Positions 8,255 through 17,317 of a stretch of DNA of 64,000 nucleotides are shown piece after piece. Where the stretch lies: the NCBI RefSeq assembly GCF_016950255.1, contig NZ_JACGFN010000001.1, forward strand, positions 1,116,001-1,180,000, read 5' to 3'. A model generated the notes under the pieces. That model did no database searches. It was not told the origin of the DNA and saw only the letters and a program-made list of their open reading frames with translations. The stretch comes from Pectobacterium brasiliense (lineage in GTDB: Bacteria; Pseudomonadota; Gammaproteobacteria; Enterobacterales; Enterobacteriaceae). Made by a program: the position numbers and the translations under genes. Every line of letters begins with the position of its first letter. The stretch's first letter is position 1.

Positions 8255-8779
8255 CTAGCGACTCGTCTTCAATGAAGCAACGATGTGCTCCGTGGTTTCT
8301 ACTGTAATCGTGTTGCCCGGAATAATAAAATTCCGCCACACGTCGTTGTAATGCGTAATTAGCTGTTCAGCTTTCAGTTCGCCGCGATTCGCCGTCGTGT
8401 GCGCATCGGCTGCAATCGTCAGCGCATAGCCTCGGCTGGCTGCATTTTTGATGGTTGCATCAACGCAATAATCCGTCGCACACCCGCACATCGTAAGGTG
8501 GTTAACACCCAATTCAGCCAGCACATCGGCTAACGACGTACGGTAAAATGCATCGCACGCCGTTTTGGTGATAAACACGCTCCCCTCTGGCTGGTGCAGT
8601 TCAGGTAATAGCTGCCACCCATCGCTGCCAGACAGCATGCCGTCTTCTTCATGCTGAATAAAAATCGTCCGATCTGCTGCATCTGAAAGCTGGTTTATCA
8701 ATGCGACCGTCTGTGCTTGTCGCGCTCTTGGCGTTGAAAACACCGCATTTTGCATATCAATCACAACCAAAACCTGCAT
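8255..8779 (-). CDS. Isochorismatase-family cysteine hydrolase
   Basis: 174 residues. The fold begins VLVVIDMQNAVF, and the catalytic triad is visible: Asp8, Lys72 (FITKTACDAF) and Cys105 (CATDYCVDAT). Family members hydrolyse isochorismate, nicotinamide or N-carbamoyl compounds; without a partner domain and with no siderophore genes nearby, an amidase-type role is more likely than isochorismatase. The start has AAGGAAAAA just upstream. Forms a two-gene unit with the GNAT gene. Confidence 0.85.
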   Translation of the reverse strand: MQVLVVIDMQNAVFSTPRARQAQTVALINQLSDAADRTIFIQHEEDGMLSGSDGWQLLPELHQPEGSVFITKTACDAFYRTSLADVLAELGVNHLTMCGCATDYCVDATIKNAASRGYALTIAADAHTTANRGELKAEQLITHYNDVWRNFIIPGNTITVETTEHIVASLKTSR

Positions 8780-8866
8780 CTTTTTTCCTTATTTCGACGC
8801 TTAACATCGGCACGGATTATCATCACAGAGCCGCGGCATGCCATCATCCCAACCCGTCAATTCCGA

Positions 8867-9289
8867 TTAGATCATGTCCACTATACCATGAGGATAAAAC
8901 TTGATTTCCCCTGAGCGCAGCAAATCAATATCAAACCAGCGAGTCACGATCGGAACACCGTTTGTCTCTATACCATGAATGATATCTTGTTGATAAAGTG
9001 ACTCATCCTGAAATCGGGCCTCATAAACAAAGACGATCTCATGACCCGGTTTGCCATTGTAGGAGAAAATATTCTCTGAAACGCCCAACAGCGAAAAGTC
9101 CTTGGTCGCTGCACTGATTTCCTCCTGAACCTCCCTCTCCGCTGCCGCCTGAGACAGTTCGCCAAAATCGATACCACCACCAAGCGGCAACACATAATGC
9201 TCGTCCTTTATCGGATCATACCCCTCAGCTAACAGGATTTTTCCATTATTGCGGAAAAGACAAACTGCTTTTGCTCTGATCTTTTGCAT
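8867..9289 (-). CDS. Nudix hydrolase
   Basis: 140 residues. The Nudix box occupies residues 38-60 (GGIDFGELSQAAAEREVQEE), fitting G-x5-E-x7-R-E-U-x-E-E; the final Gly of the consensus is replaced by Ser59. Hydrolyses a nucleoside diphosphate linked to another moiety with Mg; substrate not predictable. Start ATG has GGAGCG upstream. It lies 87 bp upstream of the cysteine hydrolase on the same strand and may belong to the same transcript. Confidence 0.85.
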   Translation of the reverse strand: MQKIRAKAVCLFRNNGKILLAEGYDPIKDEHYVLPLGGGIDFGELSQAAAEREVQEEISAATKDFSLLGVSENIFSYNGKPGHEIVFVYEARFQDESLYQQDIIHGIETNGVPIVTRWFDIDLLRSGEIKFYPHGIVDMI

Positions 9290-9773
9290 GCCAACGCTCC
9301 AGGTAAACTACGGCACTATGTTCAATAAACAGGCCTTTTTGATAAGCAGACATTTTTGCTAAAACGACATGTACCACAGAAAATATCATCTCCTTGTACA
9401 GATCAAAATCTTATAGGTCGCAACCAAAATGCATTAATAGTCTTTATGTTCATTTACTGTTTTCCCCTGCATCCTTTTCTCTTGTTATGTTTAACTTATT
9501 GAAGTCACGCATCTCACATAATTATTTCAAACATAATATTTTTGGGAAACGAACAATTCATATTTATCCGCCTGACTATTGATCACCGTCATCCTTTCAC
9601 GTTTGGAAGCATTGCTGAGTAACGCAGTGTTTATTTATCTTATCGACTGGTTTTATGCGTATGTTCGACTAAAGTTAAGTAACCGTTTCTTCATGTCTGG
9701 CGGATAGCGCGTTCGTGCTGTCTGGCAAGGCGTGCATTCACTCTGTCAGAAAGCGCTAAAGGGAGGAAGAGCA
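9290..9773. other. Intergenic region, no gene seen
   Basis: About 484 bp between the divergent Nudix and YmgB-like genes. Short open frames exist but have no ribosome site or recognisable product. The promoters of both neighbours should lie here; I cannot place them with confidence. Confidence 0.55.
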
Positions 9774-10028
9774 ATGCATTCAGAGGTGCCCCAAAACGAG
9801 CTCCCGTTATCTGATGTCCTCAGTCTTGACTCTCAGATCAGCGATATGGAAATGCTTGGCATCATTGTGGAAGAGATCATTCAATCTGGTCATTCCGTCA
9901 GTAACAAGGCCATCATCGCTAAATTAGTCCACAAAATTGAAACAGAGGCCAATGCCGCTTTTCAGGAAAAATATCGCACATTGCTCGATCTGGTTGTTTA
10001 TAAAACTCAGGATGATTTCCTGATTTAA
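9774..10028 (+). CDS. YmgB/AriR family biofilm and acid-resistance regulator
   Basis: 84 residues from the ATG at 9774, with GGAGG at 9762-9766 (7-bp spacing); an upstream in-frame start is unlikely. The core VEEIIQSGHSVSNKAIIAKLVHKIE and the LLDLVVYKTQDD end follow the pattern of E. coli YmgB (AriR): a short helical dimer related to Hha that represses biofilm formation and supports acid resistance, with the NKAIIAKL segment aligning to NKNIILSLIHSLE. E. coli ymgB sits in a ymgABC cluster; here it stands alone. Function is inferred from family resemblance over a short protein. Confidence 0.7.
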   Translation: MHSEVPQNELPLSDVLSLDSQISDMEMLGIIVEEIIQSGHSVSNKAIIAKLVHKIETEANAAFQEKYRTLLDLVVYKTQDDFLI

Positions 10029-10415
10029 TCTGTAGTCAATACATCGACCTATCGTTTTCAGTCACATTCATGTTTTCCAGTTCAGCGTTTTATTTAATGT
10101 ACGCAAGGCTGAACAGGAATATGTAAGCAGTAAATAATACCAATATTTATATTGTTATTATTGAGCAATAACTATCGATTTATTAATGATGAATAACGCG
10201 ATGCTTATTTATTTTTTACCCATCGTTAGTATTCATTTCTGAATGAATAGGTGATGGGAAAAATTCGCATCGTGCCTTCGCTACACGTTTCAACATGCTC
10301 AGCGCGGAGGTTGTTACGGACAATAACCACATCAACACCATAATGTAAAAAACGATTCTGGGATTTGATAGCAGAAACGAAAACGGGCTAGCCTAAGCTA
10401 ACCCGTTGAATTTTG
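10029..10415. other. Intergenic region ending in the tRNA terminator
   Basis: 387 bp between the ymgB-like gene and tRNA-Ser. AT-rich in the first half; contains the tRNA transcript's terminator at its right end and nothing else I can support. Confidence 0.55.
10374..10407 (-). terminator. Terminator of tRNA-Ser(TGA)
   Basis: Arms AACGGGCTAGC (10382-10392) and GCTAACCCGTT (10397-10407) pair with one mismatch around a CTAA loop. Read on the minus strand it follows the tRNA CCA end by 8 nt and is followed by TTCGTTT. Confidence 0.8.
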
Positions 10416-10503
10416 TGGCGGAGGAGTAGAGATTCGAACTCTAGAACACTTTCGCGTCGCCGGTTTTCAAGACCGGTGCCTTCAACCACTCGGCCACTCC
10501 TCC
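10416..10503 (-). tRNA. serT: tRNA-Ser (anticodon TGA)
   Basis: 88 nt, same length as E. coli serT. The acceptor stem GGAGGAG pairs with CTCCTCC, the CCA end is encoded (10416-10418), the anticodon loop is CTTGAAA giving TGA (bases 10467-10469), and a long class II variable arm (GCGACGCGAAAGTGTT region) marks a serine tRNA. It reads UCA-type serine codons. It is single, with its own terminator. Confidence 0.97.
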
Positions 10504-10783
10504 GCAATGACGCGAACTATAAACAGTGTGTGAGATCTTGTAAAGCATCACAGCGCTCAATTGCCTGAAAAATAGCCTAACGCAGCGCAATTGGACGCAA
10601 AAACATCACGTGGCAGATAAAATAGTGCAATTTATTTCCGGTACCACACCACTTGCTGAACAAAACACAAGTGCTGGGCAGAAAAATTTCAGCGTAAAGA
10701 AGGGTAAACCACCTTTAATAACGTCATGAAACTATTTATTCTTCGACATTGGATAATAGCACCCTGAAGAGAGAGTCGCTGAT

Positions 10784-11443
10784 ATGGATCGTATTGTTGT
10801 TTCTTCTACCCGTGAAAGCTCGCTACTCAGCACGCACAAAGTGCTGCGCAACACCTACTTCCTGCTGTCGCTGACACTGGGTTTTTCAGCCGTTACCGCG
10901 ACGGCAAGCACCGTACTCAACCTACCTGCCCCAGGCTTAATTCTGATGCTGGTTGGGTTTTATGGTCTGATGTTCCTGACGCACAAGCTGGCTAACAGCC
11001 CCGCAGGCATTCTGGCCGCGTTCGCACTGACCGGATTCATGGGTTATACGCTGGGCCCAATTTTAAGCTCACTGATTTCCACCGGCGCAGGCGATATTGT
11101 CATGCTGGCCCTCGGCGGCACGGCGGTGGTGTTCTTCTGCTGTTCAGCTTATGTCTTAACGACACGTAAGGATATGTCCTTCCTGTCAGGCATGATGATG
11201 GCAGGGTTCGTTGTTCTGGTTGTTGCCGTTATCGCCAATCTGTTCTTGCAGATTCCGGCTCTGCATCTGGCAATCAGCGCCCTGTTTATTCTGTTCTCTG
11301 CAGGTGCCATCCTGTGGGAAACCAGTAACATCATCCACGGTGGTGAAACCAACTACATTCGGGCGACGGTTAGCCTGTATGTCGCGATATACAATATTTT
11401 CGTTAGCCTGTTGAGCATTCTGGGCATCATGCGTAACGACTAA
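10784..11443 (+). CDS. yccA: BAX inhibitor-1 family inner membrane protein, FtsH modulator
   Basis: 219 residues with seven predicted hydrophobic helices, equal in length to E. coli YccA and nearly identical in blocks such as [19 protein letters not shown] and [18 protein letters not shown]. YccA interacts with the HflKC-FtsH protease complex in the inner membrane, is itself an FtsH substrate and can protect SecY from degradation when the translocon jams. The Asp-containing C-terminal half is typical of the BI-1/TMBIM family. A terminator follows and tusE comes next, as in E. coli. Confidence 0.97.
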   Translation: MDRIVVSSTRESSLLSTHKVLRNTYFLLSLTLGFSAVTATASTVLNLPAPGLILMLVGFYGLMFLTHKLANSPAGILAAFALTGFMGYTLGPILSSLISTGAGDIVMLALGGTAVVFFCCSAYVLTTRKDMSFLSGMMMAGFVVLVVAVIANLFLQIPALHLAISALFILFSAGAILWETSNIIHGGETNYIRATVSLYVAIYNIFVSLLSILGIMRND

Positions 11444-11466
11444 GCCTCGTCTATCGCCGCACCAAG

Positions 11467-11491
11467 AAAGCCCCATCTGGGGCTTTTTTTT
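11467..11491 (+). terminator. Terminator after yccA
   Basis: AAGCCCC-ATCT-GGGGCTT stem followed by eight T residues, 25 bp after the yccA stop. Confidence 0.92.
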
Positions 11492-11553
11492 ATTCCGGTG
11501 CAGATAGAAAAATTTGGTAAACTACGGGCTGAACTATCGCAGTCGGAGAGAAG

Positions 11554-11883
11554 ATGTTGGAGTTTGAAGGGCGAATAATCGCAACTGACGCGCAGGGTTA
11601 CCTGATGGACAGCACCGCATGGAGTGAAGCATTGGCTCCCGTGTTAGCGGAACAGGAAGACATTGTGTTGACTGAACCACATTGGGAAGTCGTCCGGTTT
11701 GTGCGGAATTTTTATCAGGAGTTCAACACGTCACCCGCGATACGCATGTTGGTTAAGGCGATGGCGCAAAAGTATGGTGAGGAGAAAGGAAATAGCCGCT
11801 ACCTGTACAAACTGTTCCCGAAAGGCCCAGCCAAGCAGGCAACTAAAATCGCTGGCTTACCCAAACCGGTGAAATGCATCTAG
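11554..11883 (+). CDS. tusE: Sulfurtransferase TusE (DsrC family)
   Basis: 109 residues. TusE accepts persulfide sulfur from the TusBCD complex and passes it to MnmA for 2-thiolation of wobble uridine in tRNA Lys, Glu and Gln. The active cysteine is the penultimate residue, Cys108 in KPVKCI, as in E. coli. The central [19 protein letters not shown] block is highly conserved. It has its own short leader with GGAGAG before the ATG; acyP lies convergently downstream. Confidence 0.96.
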   Translation: MLEFEGRIIATDAQGYLMDSTAWSEALAPVLAEQEDIVLTEPHWEVVRFVRNFYQEFNTSPAIRMLVKAMAQKYGEEKGNSRYLYKLFPKGPAKQATKIAGLPKPVKCI

Positions 11884-11893
11884 CGTCACAGGT

Positions 11894-12172
11894 TCAATAG
11901 CGGATCGTAAAACCGTCATAGTCCGTCTTGCCATGTGGCTCAATAAGCACCTTATCCACTCTGGCGCTTCGTGGGCCTCCTTGCTTCAGCCACTCAATCA
12001 ACGCGTCTACCGCATGAGGTTTACCGCTTGCTACCACCTCCACGCTGCCATCATCACAATTGCGTGCATATCCATCGAGCCCAAGCTGCCTAGCCTGATG
12101 CTGCGTGCTGTAACGAAATCCAACGCCCTGAACCACACCATAGACATAGGCGACCGTCGCTATCTTTACCAT
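11894..12172 (-). CDS. acyP: Acylphosphatase
   Basis: 92 residues. Hydrolyses the carboxyl-phosphate bond of acylphosphates. The active-site signature GVVQGVGFR carries catalytic Arg20 and the second signature [13 protein letters not shown] carries Asn38. Small ferredoxin-like cytosolic enzyme (YccX in E. coli), convergent with tusE as there. Confidence 0.95.
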   Translation of the reverse strand: MVKIATVAYVYGVVQGVGFRYSTQHQARQLGLDGYARNCDDGSVEVVASGKPHAVDALIEWLKQGGPRSARVDKVLIEPHGKTDYDGFTIRY

Positions 12173-12317
12173 CTTCTTCCCCCTTTCCTACCCTGCGGCC
12201 ACACAACATTTCATTAGCAGACCTGTATCTTCTAAAAATTTACACCATACTGTTAATAATGTGTTCAGCCAGCGATTCATCAGCGAGCGCATGACTTGAA
12301 AAAACGCTGTACGCTAA

Positions 12318-12707
<390 letters not shown>

Positions 12708-12789
12708 TTTTTCACTAAAAGCAGATGCTGATGACCAAAGGCAGGTATTGGCGATGTTGTGATATTCAGCATCGCCAAATATCTGCAAC

Positions 12790-13203
12790 TTATTTCTCCA
12801 ACCCCAGCCGCGGGATTTCAATTTTCGGACAGCGATCCATTACGACTATCAGCCCAGCATCGTGAGCCAAAATTGCGGCTTGCTCGTTAATGACGCCAAT
12901 CTGTAGCCACAGAACGGTAGCGCCGATGGCGATAGCCTCTTTGGCAATCTCATAGGCCGCTTCCGGCTGGCGAAAAACATCCACCATATCAACCGGTTTA
13001 GGAATATCCTCTAAGCTGGCATACGCTTTTTGACCTAAAAGTGTCTGGCCGGCCAGTTTGGGGCTAACGGGGATAACGTCGTAGCCCTGCTTAAGCAAAT
13101 ACGCCATCACACCATAACTCGGGCGGGATGGATTATCGCTGGCACCCACTAGCGCAATGGTTTTTACCGTTTTCAGTACAGACTCAATCTCTTTGTCATT
13201 CAT
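12790..13203 (-). CDS. yccU: CoA-binding protein (YccU family)
   Basis: 137 residues, Rossmann-type CoA-binding domain like the N terminus of succinyl-CoA synthetase alpha: KTIALVGASDNPSRPSYGVM at residues 13-32 is the nucleotide loop, and DVFRQPEAAYEIA and CPKIEIPRLG are conserved. Stand-alone members bind CoA; enzymatic role not established. Neighbour order hspQ-yccU-yccT-mgsA-helD is as in E. coli. Confidence 0.92.
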   Translation of the reverse strand: MNDKEIESVLKTVKTIALVGASDNPSRPSYGVMAYLLKQGYDVIPVSPKLAGQTLLGQKAYASLEDIPKPVDMVDVFRQPEAAYEIAKEAIAIGATVLWLQIGVINEQAAILAHDAGLIVVMDRCPKIEIPRLGLEK

Positions 13204-13397
13204 GCTATTCAGCCTCTCTTGCGTGATTGATTACAGTGTATCGCACATTCTACGAATAGCATGAAATGGCTTAAGACCACCTCCATCTGCGCCCTATAGC
13301 GAGAAAAATGCCATAACAGCCTGTTTCAAATTGAAACCTTTGACACATTCAGACAATTCCTCAACAATACTCGGATTACGTTCCATCTGGGAAAATT

Positions 13398-13922
13398 ATG
13401 AAATTCGGCTTCATCACTGTCTGCCTTGTTATTGCAGGTTTAAGTACCTCTGCAATGGCGGCAACAACGTTGAAATTAGATCAGAAAATCGATCTCCTTA
13501 TGGTTGACGGGCAAAAGATGTCAGGCTCGTTGCTGAAAGGTGCCGATAGCCTCGAACTTGGCAGTGGGCAACACCAGATTCTGTTCAAAGTCGTCGATAC
13601 TGTCGATGCCCAGACCGGTGCGCCAGCGACCTATTTCCCTGCAACCTTTATTGCGACCTTTAACACGGAAAAAGTGGCATCGGTGTCATTTAAGCTACCG
13701 CCGCTGCAAACCCCTCAGGATCGCAAAAACTTTACCGCCCAGCCTCAATATCAATTGCTTGATGAAAAAAATCAGGCGATCCCCGTGCGTACTGATGCGC
13801 TTGTGATCGCAGACAATGAGCTACTCGATATAGAGCGAAAAATGTCAGAGTACAACGCAGCGGCGAACGGGGCTTCGGTTGCTGGCTTTGCTACCACACT
13901 GAATGAATCTGTAAGCTGGTGA
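13398..13922 (+). CDS. yccT: DUF2057 family protein YccT (CsgI-like)
   Basis: 174 residues with a signal peptide (cut near AMAA, residues 20-22), so periplasmic. DUF2057 family; the E. coli homologue YccT has been described as an inhibitor of curli subunit polymerisation (CsgI). In a curli-poor soft-rot genus the role may differ. Conserved features include the early TLKLDQKIDLLMVDG and the QTPQDRKNFTAQPQYQLL segment. Single gene ahead of mgsA. Confidence 0.88.
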   Translation: MKFGFITVCLVIAGLSTSAMAATTLKLDQKIDLLMVDGQKMSGSLLKGADSLELGSGQHQILFKVVDTVDAQTGAPATYFPATFIATFNTEKVASVSFKLPPLQTPQDRKNFTAQPQYQLLDEKNQAIPVRTDALVIADNELLDIERKMSEYNAAANGASVAGFATTLNESVSW

Positions 13923-14059
13923 TTTTACGCGCAGTCACATCTGATTTTTGATACCCGTTCGCCTTTTCCTGCTTTTATCGCTTTGCACTGAAACTACGTT
14001 TCCGTAATCTGTCTGTACCCTAGCGTCAGCTTTACTACACCAGATTGAAGGACGTAACC

Positions 14060-14518
14060 ATGGAGTTCACCACCCGTACCATCCCCGCGCAAAAACATAT
14101 CGCGCTGGTCGCACACGACCACTGTAAGCAATCTTTGCTAGATTGGGTTGGTACGAATAAACAACAGCTCACAGAGCACACGCTTTACGCTACCGGAACC
14201 ACCGGCAACCTGATTCAGTTGAACACGGGTCTGCCCGTAAAAAGCATGCTAAGTGGACCGATGGGGGGTGACCAGCAGGTTGGCGCACTCATATCCGAAG
14301 GGAAAATCGATTTAATGATCTTCTTTTGGGATCCACTTAACGCCGTACCACACGATCCCGATGTGAAGGCGCTGCTGAGACTGGCTACAGTTTGGAACAT
14401 TCCTGTTGCTACCAACCGGGCAACGGCAGATTTCCTGATTAACTCAGCGCTATTTAAAGAACCCGTTCAAATCGCCATTCCTGATTATCAGCGCTACTTG
14501 CAAGATCGTCTGAAATAA
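14060..14518 (+). CDS. mgsA: Methylglyoxal synthase
   Basis: 152 residues from the ATG at 14060 (AAGGA 7 bp upstream); an in-frame start at 14045 would precede the ribosome site. Converts dihydroxyacetone phosphate to methylglyoxal and phosphate, a bypass of lower glycolysis under sugar-phosphate stress. Catalytic Asp71 (GGDQQVG), Asp91, His98 and Asp101 ([11 protein letters not shown]) and His19 are at the same numbers as in the E. coli enzyme. Confidence 0.97.
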   Translation: MEFTTRTIPAQKHIALVAHDHCKQSLLDWVGTNKQQLTEHTLYATGTTGNLIQLNTGLPVKSMLSGPMGGDQQVGALISEGKIDLMIFFWDPLNAVPHDPDVKALLRLATVWNIPVATNRATADFLINSALFKEPVQIAIPDYQRYLQDRLK

Positions 14519-14536
14519 TATCAGTACATCACAATG

Positions 14537-14575
14537 GACCAGCGGCGTACTACGCTGTCGACGCTGGTCTCTTCT
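14537..14575 (+). terminator. Hairpin after mgsA
   Basis: Arms GACCAGCG (14537-14544) and CGCTGGTC (14562-14569) with an inner GCGTA/TACGC pairing, followed by TCTTCTGTTCT. The tail is pyrimidine-rich rather than pure T; probable mgsA terminator. Confidence 0.5.
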
Positions 14576-14595
14576 GTTCTACTTCTCTCTTTTCG

Positions 14596-16653
14596 TTACC
14601 CCGGCTTACGCTGCGTCGGTACACCTAAACGATGAAGATGTTCAATAAACACCGATGGATTCGCCACATCCTGTAGCAACCACACGCGATGTTTCGCTCT
14701 CGTCAACGCCACATAGAGCAAACGCCGCTCTTCCGCATCGGGGAAGTCCTCCGGTTCAGGTAACAGCACCGTCTCAATCACAGACTCTCTTGCCGGTGCT
14801 GGGAATCCGTCCTTCCCTTCATGCATACCCACGATAATGACATATTCCGCCTGCTGCCCTTTACTGGCATGCACCGTCATGAAATCAATGTGCAAATTCG
14901 GCCATTTGGTTGCTGCCTTCTCTAAAATCGCCGGGCGTAAATGGTGATAACGCGCAAGCACGAGAATGCGTTCATCAGCTTTCACAAAACCGCTCAGTTT
15001 ATCCAGAAGTGGCTCAAGCTGCTCCTGAGGCAGAATAGTCACCGCTTTTTTATCTCCCTTACTCAGGCTATTAAGCGGTTTCTTCAACTGATACGGGTTT
15101 TGCTGTATGAACGTATTTGCAATTTCACCAATGCGTTCATTAAAGCGATAGGTGGTATCCAGCGCGCATTGCTCGCCTACGCCAAAATGCTGTTCAAATG
15201 CCGTCGTCAACGCCAGCTCAGCACCGCTAAAACGGTAAATTGCCTGCCAGTCATCCCCGACGGCAAAAAGACAGGTGCGGCTATTTTGTCGACGCAGTGC
15301 CGCAAGTAAGCTCGCACGCTGTGGCGAAATATCCTGAAACTCATCCACCAGAATGTGCTTCCAAGGGCTGACAAAGCGCCCTTTGTCCAGCAAATTCACA
15401 GCCTGATGGATGAGGCCAGAGAAGTCGACGGCGTTCTCGTCCTTAAGCGCTTTTTTCCAGGCTTTCAACAGCGGTGCCATTAAGCGAACACGCTGCTGAA
15501 ATTCGGTCCGAATGGATTCTGGTGCCAGCTCAACCATGTCACTCTGGCTGCCGCCATGCGTACGCATCAATCCCAGCCAGCGCTCAAGCCGCCCGGCCAG
15601 CCGCCCCGCCAGCTTCGGGTCATTCCAGAAATCGCCTTCTGGCACATCCCATTCCAGCTCTTCCGTTAACCAGCGTCGCCACCCGTTAGCCTGCGTTTTT
15701 TTCTCTGCACACTGCTGCTGCCAATGAGAAATCAGCAGTTCGCGACGCTGCTTCGCATCACTTTCCAACTGGCTGATCATCGGAGCCTTGCGGCTAGCCT
15801 GCTGAATAATGTGCAATGCCAGCGCATGGAACGTCTTAGCCTGAATCTCATCCGTATGAAGCCGTTCCCGAATGCGATCGTTCATCTCTTCTGCTGCTTT
15901 ACGACCAAATGCCAGCAGCAAAATTTGATCGGGTGTGGCCTCTTGTCGGTGCATTAACCACGCCGCTCGGGCCACCAGCACGGAGGTTTTTCCACTGCCC
16001 GCCCCAGCCAATACCAACACGCCCTCTTCGCCATTGATCACCGCTTTACTCTGCGACATATTTAATGGCGAACTCTCCACCGTTTCAAAGAAAGGCTGCT
16101 CTGCCGTCAGCGTGCGATCCATCCATGCCTGATTCACCGCAGTGCGCATCTCATCACCCTGCTCAAGCCAGCGTAAGCAATGCTGGTAGTTATCACGGCA
16201 GTTATCAAAAGTTTCGAGACGAGAAACAGGCAGAGGCAAAGCCCCCAGCGAATCGCGAATAGCATTCTGCAGCGTAGCCAGAGCCTGGCGGCTAAACCAT
16301 TTGTCCTGCTGCGTCAGCGTGTGAATAGTGTCCGTTTGGCGCTGCAAAACTTCAGCGCTGATCAGACTCATCTCCTCACTCCAGTCGAGCCAGGATTTAA
16401 GAAGATGGCGGTAAAAAGCCTGCGTTTCCTGCCACTCTGTTCCGTGCAGGCGCACCACTTTTCCGGCTGGCAATTCAAATTCCAACTCTCCCCACACCAG
16501 CCCTCTTTTACAATGAATACTCAACAACTGATTAAAGGGGATCAGGTATTGATGTTTATCGCCACTCACTTCGACACCGGCATTCAGTAACCGCACCCGA
16601 TTGTAGGGATGCTGGGCCAGATGTTTACCTAACGAGGTAGATTTCAGTTCCAT
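14596..16653 (-). CDS. helD: DNA helicase IV
   Basis: 685 residues (E. coli 684). UvrD/Rep-type superfamily 1 helicase, 3'-5', involved in recombination pathways. A ~200-residue N-terminal extension characteristic of HelD precedes the Walker A loop LAGAGSGKTS (about residue 217-226); Walker B is LVDEFQDISP, with GDDWQAIYRFSG (motif III), TVHASKGQQAEYVI (motif V) and RRLLYVALTRAKHRV (motif VI). Convergent with mgsA and divergent from yccF, as in E. coli. Confidence 0.97.
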   Translation of the reverse strand: MELKSTSLGKHLAQHPYNRVRLLNAGVEVSGDKHQYLIPFNQLLSIHCKRGLVWGELEFELPAGKVVRLHGTEWQETQAFYRHLLKSWLDWSEEMSLISAEVLQRQTDTIHTLTQQDKWFSRQALATLQNAIRDSLGALPLPVSRLETFDNCRDNYQHCLRWLEQGDEMRTAVNQAWMDRTLTAEQPFFETVESSPLNMSQSKAVINGEEGVLVLAGAGSGKTSVLVARAAWLMHRQEATPDQILLLAFGRKAAEEMNDRIRERLHTDEIQAKTFHALALHIIQQASRKAPMISQLESDAKQRRELLISHWQQQCAEKKTQANGWRRWLTEELEWDVPEGDFWNDPKLAGRLAGRLERWLGLMRTHGGSQSDMVELAPESIRTEFQQRVRLMAPLLKAWKKALKDENAVDFSGLIHQAVNLLDKGRFVSPWKHILVDEFQDISPQRASLLAALRRQNSRTCLFAVGDDWQAIYRFSGAELALTTAFEQHFGVGEQCALDTTYRFNERIGEIANTFIQQNPYQLKKPLNSLSKGDKKAVTILPQEQLEPLLDKLSGFVKADERILVLARYHHLRPAILEKAATKWPNLHIDFMTVHASKGQQAEYVIIVGMHEGKDGFPAPARESVIETVLLPEPEDFPDAEERRLLYVALTRAKHRVWLLQDVANPSVFIEHLHRLGVPTQRKPG

Positions 16654-16850
16654 GATGTTCGCGCCATGACTATGTGAGAGGTTATTTGTCCATTTTTTGT
16701 CGTTTATCTGTTCCCTAGTTTACCCGTTATCGGACTTCACGCTCTAGCCTTAAAAACAGGTTAGGATATCCTGATGCTTAATGTGATAATTCTTTTACCA
16801 TCAGCGAGTTTGGGACGTTATCTGGTTACCTTACAAGTACAGGAGAGACT

Positions 16851-17297
16851 ATGCGTACTGTGTTGAATATCCTTAATTTCGTATTAGGTGGTTTTTTCAC
16901 CACGTTAGCCTGGCTGCTGGCGACAGTCGTCAGCGTGTTGCTGATTTTTACTTTACCGCTAACGCGTTCATGCTGGGAAATCACCAAGCTGTCGCTCTTG
17001 CCTTATGGTAATGAAGCGATCCATGTTGATGAGCTACGTCCAGATGAAAAGAGCGCAATTCTCAGCGCTGGCGGATCGCTACTGAACATCTTCTGGTTCA
17101 TTTTCTTTGGCTGGTGGCTTTGCCTGTCGCACATCATTACAGGCATCGCACAATGCATTACGATCATTGGCATTCCTGTTGGCATCGCCAATTTTAAAAT
17201 TGCCGCCATCGCGCTGTGGCCAGTAGGGCGTCGCGTGGTTTCCGTCGAACTGGCGCAGGCAGCACGGGAAAACAATGCCCGCCGCCACTTTCGCTAA
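16851..17297 (+). CDS. yccF: Inner membrane protein YccF
   Basis: 148 residues, two YccF domains (PF03733) each with a hydrophobic helix pair; FTLPLTRSCWEITKLSL and IGIPVGIANFKIAAIALWPVG are nearly identical to E. coli. No biochemical role known. AGGAGAG lies 6 bp before the ATG. yccS starts 20 bp after the stop, so yccF-yccS form an operon. Confidence 0.95.
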   Translation: MRTVLNILNFVLGGFFTTLAWLLATVVSVLLIFTLPLTRSCWEITKLSLLPYGNEAIHVDELRPDEKSAILSAGGSLLNIFWFIFFGWWLCLSHIITGIAQCITIIGIPVGIANFKIAAIALWPVGRRVVSVELAQAARENNARRHFR

Positions 17298-17317
17298 CGC
17301 CATCTAAGGATATTACG

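Noticed and set aside
9394..9582. 62-codon plus-strand frame in the Nudix-ymgB gap
   Set aside because: No ribosome site, no family resemblance and composition like the surrounding non-coding AT-rich sequence.
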